Origin: Tetranychus cinnabarinus
Taxonomy: Eukaryota > Arthropoda > Arachnida > Trombidiformes > Tetranychidae
DNA: 64,000 nt
Direction of reading: 5' to 3'
Assembly: GCA_022266195.1 (NCBI GenBank)
Contig: WHVY01000001.1
Coordinates: forward strand, 14,818,001 to 14,882,000
Part shown: one piece after another, positions 54,995 through 64,000 of the stretch
Numbering within the stretch: position 1 is the stretch's first letter
Layout: each line of letters begins with the position of its first letter
Made by a program: the position numbers and the translations under genes
Notes under the pieces: model-generated
Seen by the model: only the letters and a program-made list of their open reading frames with translations
Databases searched by the model: none
What the model was told of the DNA's origin: nothing

Positions 54995-55645
54995 TTATTG
55001 TATCAAAGGTCCAACGTTGCTAATGAATAGCATTAAAGCTGATATATTTTCTAAGATAAACTAAATGAACCAAAATTAAAGTTTGATCAAAATGGTCTAT
55101 TTACAGTTCTTACAAATACAAAGAAGCTTTTCTCAATGGTCAAAAAGTCCCCGAGCTTGATACCATTGTATGGTCCAGCGGCTCGATCCATTATCTCCAA
55201 AATCTGCACAAAAAAATTAGATGCACACCATTTGCACGTCTTTTAATTATGTTTTTATTCTGTCTTTGGTTTAAATTCTGTGTATTTTATTGCTAAACCA
55301 TGTAGTTGTAATAGAGAAATTCTGCTTGAGAAATTTTAATGTGGTAGGATCAATGGTTTGAAATACTGATGATCGCCCCGTCGAAATTTGAATTTATCAG
55401 AAACCTGATTTTAACCGAGGCCTGAATTTGGACATAATGTTCAACAATAGCTTTTAGACTTCGTTAAATTTTTTGCTACAATCCTTTCCCATAATTTTTA
55501 CACAAAATCATGATATCATTGCAATCTTTTCATTTGATGCTCGAAAAATTATTATCAGTCATGTTCAGACTTTATCTTGTTCATTTTAGAGTTAAGCAAG
55601 TGCAATTATTATTTACCTTATTTGCGGTGCGCAGCCCAAGTCGAT
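54995..55645 (-). pseudogene. Orphan Gr-like 3' exons (2-4)
   Basis: Exon 4 (54995-55060: FILENISALMLFISN, VGPLIQ, TAA), exon 3 (55114-55203, ILEIMDRAAGPYNGIKLGDF) and the first ~29 bp of exon 2 (55617-55645) keep open frames and splice sites. Exon 1 is absent; homology stops inside exon 2 and a different duplicated segment starts. Exon 4 and its flank match receptor 8 (47618 onward). This is a clean breakpoint, not gradual decay. Confidence 0.85.
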
Positions 55646-55679
55646 CAATTTGAACATTTCTTCGCTGTGGATGATCACA

Positions 55680-56360
55680 TACTTTGATGGCCATTCCACG
55701 AAAGCACAGAATTAAAAAACCATTGATTAACAGATGTAACTTATTTACATAGTTACGTTAGATTACTTGAGTGATTTACGAATCTGTTAGTAGAATGCTG
55801 TGAAATTTTAATATTATAATACATGAATTTCATTCAATAGTACTTTCAAATTAGAGTTATATAATAATGAAACAATTATTAATTAGGATGATTAATAAAA
55901 CATTTATGAATTATTGAGTTTAGACTATGTTCGATGCTTGAAAAAAAACTTTAATGAGCAATTTTTGTGTAGTTTTCTGTTATAAAAATTGGGTTATAGA
56001 TTTTTGATAGATTATAGTGATGAGTAAAATCAAATCCATAGCAAAATGAGTAACTTGACGTGAAAGCTAAAGGTGCTAGATGCATGGATAAAATTGCTGA
56101 ATTTCTATTACCATTAAAGTGTGTTTGAATTCGACTTTAAACAGCCAAAATAACTGATCTATTTGATGATTCTTCATCTGTGTTATTCAATGGTTAAAAT
56201 GTCAACATCACTTTAAAATCAATGAATGTCTTTTACCAATGGTTTTGGTCCGTACTATTGTTGGTAATATATTTTCTGCAATAAACTAGAAGAAATGAAT
56301 TAAATTTTGAAAAGAAATTATTGAGTTAAAGCAAAATTTTTGATTAATCCATCTTACCCA
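55680..56360. repeat. Segmental duplicate of 59870-60578, with Gr exon stub
   Basis: The spacer matches 59870-60578 (ACCAATGGTTTTGGTCC in both; CAATAAACTAGAAGAAAT in both). It includes the start of exon 4 of a receptor 14-like gene (TTTATTGCAGAAAATATA on the minus strand, near 56262-56285) and ends within the exon 3 donor (CTTACC, 56354). The rest of that gene was lost and the 3' end of receptor 12 follows directly. Confidence 0.75.
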
Positions 56361-56457
56361 TAGGTAAAGGTTATGGTTGACCCGGAAAGAAAGAGGAAGC
56401 AACGTTTATTGCTATGTATTATATGGTATATGGCATATGTTGATTGGTCTTTGATTT

Positions 56458-58850
56458 TTAGGCTGAACTTTTATAAGATTCAAAATAAGGCCCAATGTTA
56501 ACAGTGAATAACATTAAAGTTGATATATTTTCTAAGATAAACTAAAAGAAACAAAATTAGAAGTCTGATCAAAATATAATAGCTTCCGAATGCATCTTAC
56601 TGAAACAAAAAATCGTTTCTCAAGAGTCAAAAAGTCTCCGATTTTGATGCCATTGTATGGTCCAGCAGCTCGATCCATTATCTCCAAGACCTGTAGTATA
56701 AGGCGAGACGCAAACGATTCACCAGTTTTTAATCTAATACTTTGAACTCCATTTAAATCGATAATTTAACTTTACCTTGCTAACTGATTGTATTGAAAGT
56801 TTATTCCTGCAGCTCAGCTGATGCAGTCTGATAGTCAATCTACCAAGCTAATGAGATGTAAAAAAGTCAATATCATTGCAAATAGATTCGGAACCTCGAA
56901 CAGTTCATATTGAAAATATCGAAGGATTTCCTTGAATAGCAAGCAAAAGTTGTCTGATATTGCAAAAGGTTGCATTTGATTATTGAAATTGAAAACTGGT
57001 AAATGGCACAAGATTCGAACTCTAGGTCTTAATGCCTTATTTAGGTAATTAGGTTTATTTCATCTTTAGTTTACATTCAATTATTAATAAGCGACAAAAA
57101 TTCATGTGTAGTTCGATTACAAAACTTTATATCACAATGACTACTTAGAAAACCTCCCTTGTCAGTCTTTAATCGAAGCTCAAAGTCAAACATAAACTAA
57201 TGTTGATTGTAAGCTTTGCATGGAAACTGCAATCAACCGATCATTTTGAATGTTTAATGAATAGGACTGAGTTCTGTGTTAGCTTAATATAGACTTTTAC
57301 CCATGATTAGTCATTGAATGGAAACCAAAGCCAATAATTACCCCAAAAACAAATTTATTAGAGTTAAAATTGTGCCATCTATCAGTTATCATCCCTTAAT
57401 TACTTGGGTAATGAAACTTCCGAAAATGTGAACGAAAATTCCAACAGAAAGAAGAACGGAGAAACCAGCGGTTGCTGTAAAATTGCAAAACCAACTATTA
57501 TAAACTTTGTTAATAGTACCAAGGAAAATGTCAAAATCAAATGCAACAGTGATAACAAAAAAATACCACAATAACACGTAGCGTAACTTGTGCGAAGCGA
57601 CTTCCAAATTATTGAGATTTTGAATGACTTTTGTGCAAAACAATTGAATATCTTTTTCAGCAAACAATCCATGCTTTGAGTTATTCAGTAAAATGTCAGC
57701 GCAATCAATTAGATCACGTAATCGATAGAGATGAAAGTAAAGAGAGCACATGATGTACTAGCCGAATCCCATAATTGTACTAAAGACAATAGTAAGCGAG
57801 AAACTGAGCGTAGGTGCCCATAAAAGAGCGAAAAAAGCCAATTTAGCATTTTGGTACATCAAAGGATTACTCAGTACAAGTGAAAAAGCCCCAAGCGTAC
57901 AGAATAGAGGAATTATCAGCATAATCCAATAGATGGTTAATGAGACTAAATGTAATATTCAAAAATTAAGTGTTCAAATTGAGAAAGAGAAATGGTCCAA
58001 ATTATTCTCCTCTTTCTTTATTCTGTCTATTCCCCTGTCGTATTTCTTATTCTCAACAATGGTCAGAAGGGCAAAACTAACTCTTTGTTTTAATTAAAGG
58101 ATTATTGAGGAGAGTTGAAATTATGACTCCAAAATGGTAACTTGAAAATGTCTGGAACTAGTGCTTGGTCAATTGGACTAGTGCTTATTTAATTATTAGT
58201 TTAACTAAATTTTAGTTAATTTAAATGGAATTATTGTCCAAAAATGGTTATTATTAATAAATGTTATTAAATGGCCTTAAAATTATTACATATATGGTAA
58301 AACGAAATCTTTTGGTATTGAGTTCATTCATTTGTAAGTCGATCGGGTTGAAGCCATTACAGCATATATTCCAGACAGACAGAACTTTGAACTTTCCTTT
58401 GGCTTCAAGAATCAGAAGCCATTCTCGAAATAGATGCATTACTAATATTGCCACTGAAATCCACAATGATAAAACATGACCATCTTTAGCTCGAAATAAT
58501 GCATCACCTAGATAAATGGCAACCGAATCATTTGTATTTTTACCAAGTATTCCGCATCTTATCACAGTGATTAAGCAAGAGACTGATATCAGCCAATCCA
58601 GCCAACTAAATCGACGAAAGCCAAACGTATTTACTTCAACAGAGTCGCTTTGGTTAAGGCCATTGCGGACAATTTGAAAGAAGATTGTCAACCTTTCTGT
58701 TTGGCTTATTTTGTTACAAACGATTTCGTCAAACTCCTTTGAATCGGGAATTTCAAACAAATAAATCTTTCGAAAGAAACTTTTTTGTTTACTCAAAACA
58801 CTTCTAACTTTAGCAGCAATTATTTGTTTGAATTTCATTCTTTGCTTCAT
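56458..58850 (-). pseudogene. Gr-like chemoreceptor 12, nonsense plus insertion
   Basis: Member of the second subfamily (closest to receptor 14). Exon 1 starts at ATG 58850 (MKQRMKFKQIIAAKV) and is open to about 58290 (SQTERLTIFFQIVRNGLNQ, GFRRFSWLDW, YLGDALFRAKDGHV, FREWLLILEAKG). It is then interrupted by a 338-bp insertion (57952-58289). It resumes as VSLTIYWIMLIIPLFCTL and meets a TAG (57758-57760) where receptor 14 has Trp in GFVWYIMC. It then continues to FGSFITQ (57404). Exons 2-4 (56776-56847, 56601-56690, 56458-56541) are intact with good splice sites; exon 4 is FILENISTLMLFTVN with TAA 56458. Two independent lesions make it a clear pseudogene. Confidence 0.9.
57952..58289. mobile_element. 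338-bp MITE-like insertion in receptor 12 exon 1
   Basis: Defined by comparison with receptor 14: uninterrupted CTAAATATATGG there becomes CTAAAT-insert-ATATATGG here, with AT doubled. The ends are short inverted repeats (GTAATA...TATTAC). The inside is AT-rich with a directly repeated GGACTAGTGCTT-like word (58155-58190). No coding capacity. Confidence 0.7.
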
Positions 58851-59449
58851 TCAATGAAATATGGAAAACTATGAAAAGTCTAGTTTATATTGATGAAATT
58901 CAATTCATTATAAAAACAATTCTACTCTTGTTGTTATGCTTCTCAAGAGACTATCTTTTCAATTATTAATAATTGATTTGCAAATTATTGATTGTTTCAA
59001 TTTTAATGGCTTACTTTTGGTTCTAATCATCGTTAGAATCGTCGATATGAAGTTCATTGTGAAAATCGGATAAATAATTAAAATATAATAAAAAAGTTAG
59101 TTGAAAACTTGAACATTCAATTGAGAAATGTCATGCATGCAAATGAATAAAAATATGGTTATTTCTTGTTATTGACTAAAATCCTTATTGCATTTTCAAT
59201 TGAATCAATCCAAACCAGTATTAAAATTCTGACCAATTCAGCAAACTGATTATTCCCAGTCGAAATAGGCATAATCGTCAGAAACGCGAGTGAGAGGAAA
59301 AGAAGCAAACTGCTTAATGTGCGCTACACAATCTTTTTAATTTCTACAATGTAGTAACCAAAAGATTCTCTAACCAGACTTACACACTAACTTCACACAA
59401 CTTAGCCAACTCTTTACTTCATGAGCTAATAGTTGATTTGAAAAATCAA
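58851..59449. other. Spacer
   Basis: 58880-59220 matches the flank upstream of receptor 14 (62200-62540; GAAAACTTGAACATTCAATT, ATGGTTATTTCTTGTTATTG), again showing block duplication. No gene seen. Confidence 0.5.
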
Positions 59450-59600
59450 TTAGAACGGTAAAACGAAATAAACTGGTATTGAGTTCATTCATCTGTAAGC
59501 CGATCGGGTTAAACAACAAAACCTCTATAACTTCTTCCCCACACGTTAATAGACAGAACTTTGAATTCTCCTTTGGCTTCGTAAATTTTATATTTACGAG
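59450..59600 (-). pseudogene. Gr-like relic (EAKGxFKVLS region)
   Basis: Minus-strand fragments match receptor 14: EAKGEFKVLS near 59570-59600 and, in another frame, NPIGLQMNELNTSLFRFTV near 59455-59520. Between them the sequence has small insertions and an in-frame stop. Only about 50 codons of exon 1 survive. Confidence 0.75.
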
Positions 59601-59869
59601 AAATGTGACCAACTAATTCAATAGTTATGAATTAAATTGACTTTAGATTAAGTTTGATGGATGAATGCTATATGAAAGTCACTCAGTGAACGATATCGAT
59701 GGCTAGTCTTGTAAATTTCTGTTAGCTAAGTAGCCTCAAAGATTGATTTTCAAATGCCGAATGCGAAATGTTTTGATCTCGTTTGCTTTTGTTGAGATTG
59801 AGGTATGCGAGGGTAAATTGTCTTGCATTTCAAAGTCCATTACGTAACAGTTTTGCTCAACAGTTGGAT

Positions 59870-60578
59870 TCACTTTTAACTTCGCGTACACTCAACTTCA
59901 GTATAAATCTGTAAAAAATTGAATGAATGCAATTATTACTTAAGTGTTTCGCGAATTGGTTTGTAGAATACTTTGAATTTACAACATTATGATGTTTCAT
60001 TCAATGTTACTTTCAAATAAGATTCTTATAATAATGAGACGCATTACTAAACATTTATGAACTATTGAGTTTTGACTGTGTTCGATGTTTGAAGAAAACT
60101 TTAAACTTTGAGAAATGTGATTTTCTGTCATACAAATAACCTGTCATTCGGTAAAAATTGGGTTATAGGTTATAGTGACGAGTAAAATCCAAGCATAGCA
60201 AAATGCAGAACTTGACGAAAAAATCAAAGGTGTTGGATGCATGGATAAAATCGCTGGATTTCTATTACCATTGGAATGTGTTTAAATTCGACTTTAAACA
60301 AACAAAATAACTGATTTATTTGATGACTCTTCATCTGTTTTACAATGGTTAAAATGTCAACATCACTTTAAAATCAATGAATGTCTTTTACCAATGGTTT
60401 TGGTCCATACGATTGTTGAAAAATTCGTGATATTATCATATTAATGCAACAAAGGGCCAATGTTAACAGTAAATAACATTAAAATTGATATATTTTCTGC
60501 AATAAACTAGAAGAAATAAATTAAATTTTGCAGAAAATTATTAAGTTGAACCAAAATTTTTGATTAACTCATCTTACC
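59870..60578. repeat. Segmental duplicate of 55680-56360
   Basis: The 3' flank of receptor 14, shared with 55680-56360 as described there. The two copies differ by several small indels, so the duplication is older than the 6/10 pair. Confidence 0.75.
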
Positions 60579-62185
60579 AGTATGAAAAACCGTTTTTCGA
60601 GAGTCAAAAAGTCCCCGATTTTCAATCCATTGTATGGTCCAGCAGCTCGATCCATTATCTCCAAAACCTGTATAATAAGGTGAGACGCAAACAATTCACA
60701 AGTTTTTAATCTACTTTTAACTCCATTCAATAATTATACTTTTCTTTACCTTGCTTACTGATTGTATTGAAAGTTTATGCCTGCAGGTCAGCTGGTGCAG
60801 TCTGAATGTCAATCTACCAAGCTAATGAGAATGAGATGGACAACAAGTCAATACCGTTGCAAATAGAATCGAAACCTTAAACTTTTCTGAAATTGAAAAC
60901 TCGCAAATAGCACAAGGTCCAAACTCTACGTAATATTTAGGTAATTAGGTTCATTTCATCTTTAATTTACATTCAATAATTAATAGTTTTAACCGACCGC
61001 AGTGAGAAAAATGTCAAAACAAAGTTCGTTACCTAAAAACGTTATTAGAGTGAAGCTTGTGCAATTTATCAGTTATCATCCCTTAATTACTTTGGTAATG
61101 AAACTTCCGAAAATGAGGCCTAAAATTCCAACGGACAAAAGAATGGAGAAAGCACCGATTGCAAGCAAATTGCAAAACAAACTGTTAACAATTCTGATAA
61201 TAGTACCAAGGAAAAGGTCAAAATCACACAAACAAGAGATAACAAAAAAATAGCACAACAACACGTAGCGCAACTTGAACGAAGCGGCTTCGAAATTATT
61301 TAGATGTTGAATGACTTTTACGCAAAATAACTTAATATCTTTTTCACCAAACAATCCATGCTTTGAGTTATTCAGTAAAATGTCAGCACAATCAATTAGA
61401 TCACGTAATCGATACAGATGAAAGTAAAGAGAGCACATAATGTACCAGACGAATCCCATAATTGCATTAATGGTAAAACCAAGCGATAAACTAAATGTAG
61501 GTGACCATAAAAGAGCGAAAAAAGCCAATTCAGGATGATGGTACATCAAAGGATTAGCCAGTACAAGTGAAAAAGACAGCAGCGTACAGAATGGAGGAAT
61601 TATCAGCATAATCCAATAAATGGTTAATGAGACTAAATATATGGTAAAACGAAATCTTTTGGTATTGAGTTCATTCATCTGTAAGTCGATCGGGTTGAAG
61701 CCATTACAACAAACTTTCCATGTAGACAAAACTTTGAACTTTCCTTTGGCTTCAAGAGTCAGAAGCCATTCTCGAAATAGATACATTACTAATATTGCCA
61801 CTGAAATCCACAACGATAAAACATGACCATCTTTAACTCGAAATAAAGGATCACCGAGGTAAATGGCAACCGAATCATTTGTATTTTTACCAAGTATTCC
61901 ACACCTTATCACAGTGATGATACAAGAGATCGATATCAGCCAATCCAACCAATTGAATCGACGAAAGCCAAACGTATTCACTTCAACAGAGTCACTTTGG
62001 TTCAGACCATTGCGGACGATTTGAAACAAGATTGTCAACCTTTCTGTTTGTCTTATTTTGTTACAAACGATTTCGTCAAACTCCTTTGAATCGGGAATTT
62101 CAAACGAATAAATCTTTCGAAAGAAACTTTTTTGTTGACTCAAAACACTTCGAACTTCATCAGCCATTATTTGTTTGAATTTCAT
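60441..62185 (-). CDS. Gr-like chemoreceptor 14 (intact, second subfamily)
   Basis: Exons 61091-62185, 60750-60821, 60578-60667 and 60441-60506; about 440 residues from ATG 62185 (MKFKQIMADEVRSVL) or the ATG at 62167. Exon 1 carries CNKIRQTERLTILFQIVRNG, GFRRFNWLDWLISISC, YLGDPLFRVKDGHVLS, FREWLLTLEAKGKF, CCNGFNPIDLQMNE, GFVWYIMCSLYFHLYRLRDL and FGSFITK, then a GTAATT donor. Exon 2 is LGRLTFRLHQLTCRHKLS, exon 3 MDRAAGPYNGLKIGDFLTLE, and exon 4 FIAENISILMLFTVN with TAA 60441. The loop HSKHGLF-type insertion (LLNNSKHGLFGEKDIKLF) is longer than in the main group. All introns are phase 0. The subfamily differs throughout (FNWLDW, LEAKGKF, FTVN), so it probably diverged before the local duplications. 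Role by family: chemosensory membrane channel. Confidence 0.84.
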
Positions 62186-62779
62186 TCTTTGCCTTGTTCA
62201 ATGAAATATGGCAAACTATGAAAAGTCTAATTCATTATTACAAGAATAATTCTCTTGTTGTTATGCTTCTCAAGAGATTTTCTTTTCAATTAATTGATTT
62301 GCAAATTATTGATTGTTTCAATTTCAATTACTTTTTTTATTATATTCATCGTTATAGTCTTCAATATGAAGTGCATTGTGAAAATCGGAAAATAATTAAA
62401 ATATAATAAAAAAGTTGGTTGAAAACTTGAACATTCAATCGAAATCTGTCATGCATGAAAATGAATGAAACATGGTTATTTCTTGTTATTGATCAAATCC
62501 TTCTTGCATTTCAATTGAATCAATCCAAATCAGTATTTCTTTATAACCGATTATTATCAGTCGAGACAGTAATCAGCGTTAGATGTACTAGGAAAAGAAA
62601 AAAATGTTCAATGAAAATTTACGCTTCGCACTCATTTAAAGGACTATGTCCAAAAGCTTCGATTGTACCGCTAAGAGTTGGGACTTTGTGAATTTTTAGG
62701 GGTATAAAACTGAGTATATCAGTGCTATTGAAAATTTGTTTGAGTCGCCAGTTTCTACTGAAAAAGTAGCACAACTCAA
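62186..62779. other. Upstream flank of receptor 14
   Basis: Matches 58880-59220 up to about 62540. A plus-strand frame at 62455-62691 is AT-rich and has no family signal. No gene is supported. Confidence 0.5.
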
Positions 62780-62945
62780 TTCAATTCCATACAGACAAGC
62801 TTTGAATTTTCCGTTAGCTTCAAGAGTCATGAGCCATTCTCAAAATACATTACTAGTTTTGGCACCAAACACCATTATGACAATACATAGCCTTTTGTAT
62901 CACGGCAAAATACCATTACTAAGGTGAACGGCAACCGAGTCATTT
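62780..62945 (-). pseudogene. Gr-like relic (DSVAVHL to EANGKFK)
   Basis: The minus strand reads NDSVAVHLSNGILP, then a stop, then IVIMVFGAKTSNVF and EWLMTLEANGKFKACLYG, corresponding to NDSVAIYLGDPLF ... REWLLTLEAKGKFKVLS of receptor 14. Only this middle stretch of exon 1 survives. It is the last recognisable receptor trace before the window edge. Confidence 0.75.
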
Positions 62946-63690
62946 ATGATTTGATTTTACTTTGGATTTTATACTGGCTTTTTCTTTCATTTGACGACTG
63001 TTTGCAGGCATGACTTATGGCGCTTGATGCTACAGATCTCAGAGTTGAACCATGAGCTTTCGCAAATTGCAACATGAGATTAAGCTATCTACAACTTTAG
63101 CACCATTTTTACTCTGCAAGTAGCCACAAATGTTGTTCGACCGTTAAGTGTCATAGCGAATGATGTCAAAAGGGTATACATTTATTGTCAGTATCAGCAG
63201 TTCTTTAATCATCTTCTGCGTTATTGAAAAGCTTATAAAATATCATAAAGTATATAAGCATAAATACTAAATCTATTTTCTAAATGACTGAATTCTCTTG
63301 TGAGTTTCTTGACATTGACGCAAACTAAAATCATATGTTTTACTTCACTAATAGTAGCTCTAAGTAATGAAGTTCATGAGTTATTGATACTTATATTGCA
63401 TGACAATTACCTCTGTATCAGGAGATTCAGCTTGACGAAGTATTGATGCCATGAAAGTTTGTCTTACTCAAAAATAGAATTTTCGCCGAATTTTACCATT
63501 GAAAATATTGACGAAACTGTAAAAATTTAACTTTCAAGTTTGATAAAATCACAAAATCCAAGTTGAAATTCTTTATGATCAGTAGATTCACCTCGATGTG
63601 AATGTAAGTATAAATCAATAATTTTTCTCAAGTTTCTCTTTTTTGCGCCAATATTGCAACTAACTTACAAGGGGTCGGCATGAAGTGGTA
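62946..63690. other. Spacer
   Basis: No gene, RNA or repeat recognised; AT-rich and unstructured. Confidence 0.4.
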
Positions 63691-63997
63691 ATCGAGTTTC
63701 CTAATGAAATATATATTTTTAGATAGCCCATCAGGTGTACATGAAAAGTGACAAATAGTAGGTGCCCGTTTTTTGGTTAACGAAAGTTATTGGCACTTTC
63801 ATGGCGAACTCAAGCATATCTCTATGCATTATGCTGACAAAACAAAAATATTTTACGACATACATAGAGGTATGCTTGAGTTCGCCATGAAAGGGCCAAT
63901 AACTTTTTTAATCAAAAAACGGGCACCTACTATTTTTCACTTTTTATTTATCCCTGATGGGCTATCTAAAAATATATATTTTATTAGGAAACTCGAT
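63691..63997. mobile_element. Foldback element with ~145-bp arms at window edge
   Basis: The left arm starts ATCGAGTTTCCTAATGAAAT (63691) and the right arm ends as its reverse complement (63997). They share long blocks such as GTAGGTGCCCGTTTTTTG and TTTCATGGCGAACTCAAGCA. Only about 20 bp (ACAAAACAAAAATATTTTAC) separate the arms. The true right end and target duplication may lie outside the window. Confidence 0.85.
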
Positions 63998-64000
63998 ATC

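Noticed and set aside
62455..62927. Plus-strand frames near the end of the array
   Set aside because: The second is the antisense of a receptor relic; the first is unsupported spacer.
1..64000. CRISPR arrays, tRNA or rRNA genes, bacterial-type operons
   Set aside because: No regularly spaced repeats with unique spacers, no cloverleaf-like genes recognised, and the gene structure is plainly eukaryotic.

Overview
The window is eukaryotic: AT-rich, with short spliceosomal introns (about 50-420 bp, GT..AG), long gene-free stretches full of TGATG/ATC and GA/CA simple repeats, and many transposon remnants. The main content (about 20.0-63.0 kb) is a tandem array of seven-transmembrane chemoreceptor-like genes, all on the minus strand. 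Each has one long first exon followed by three short exons joined by phase-0 introns, the usual arthropod gustatory receptor (Gr) layout. Such large arrays of closely related Grs in an AT-rich genome fit an arthropod, most likely an acariform mite of spider-mite type. That species guess is an inference; no species-diagnostic sequence was available.

Layout. 0-3.7 kb: a CACTA/Tnp2-like transposase gene, a run of 12-bp repeats that also occur in inverted orientation before the transposase, and a small spliced gene for a C2H2 zinc-finger protein with collagen-like GER repeats. 3.7-13.4 kb: gene-poor DNA with at most one candidate micro-exon. 13.4-18.1 kb: a Helitron with an intact Rep/helicase gene (minus strand) and a textbook 3' terminus (hairpin, CTAA, T). 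18.1-19.6 kb: a 162-bp-period polypyrimidine satellite, a 14-bp CA/GAAA minisatellite, a G-quadruplex motif and trinucleotide repeats. 20-39 kb: the first half of the Gr array (seven loci), with two TA-flanked Tc1/mariner-type elements in the spacers. 40-46.6 kb: a non-Gr island with a GC-rich zinc-finger gene that has a clear core promoter, a broken paralogue of it on the other strand, a deleted Ty3/gypsy-like element (LTR, gag, 38 bp of the second LTR), a short hypothetical gene, a 962-bp foldback element with 332-bp arms, divergent ~170-bp repeats and an endonuclease-like fragment. 46.6-63 kb: the second half of the Gr array. 63.7-64 kb: another foldback element running to the window edge.

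State of the Gr array. Six loci look intact (22886-24546, 26455-28034, 32202-33736, 47618-49489, 50106-52147, 60441-62185). Two carry a single frameshift (19992-21566, 52820-54404). Two were joined by one deletion that removed the start of one and the last exon of the other (junction near 36886). One has a nonsense codon plus a 338-bp insertion (56458-58850). The rest are exon-scale relics. Pairs of loci sit in larger duplicated blocks whose spacers also match, so the array grew by block duplication and is losing members by small lesions, unequal deletion and transposon insertion.

Candidates for something undescribed: (i) the two-gene transposon-like unit at the left edge; (ii) the zinc-finger family at 40287-40799 with its GATA palindrome promoter and transposon-adjacent paralogue; (iii) a Gr lineage that keeps the last conserved intron but has replaced the canonical TYxxxxxQF motif.
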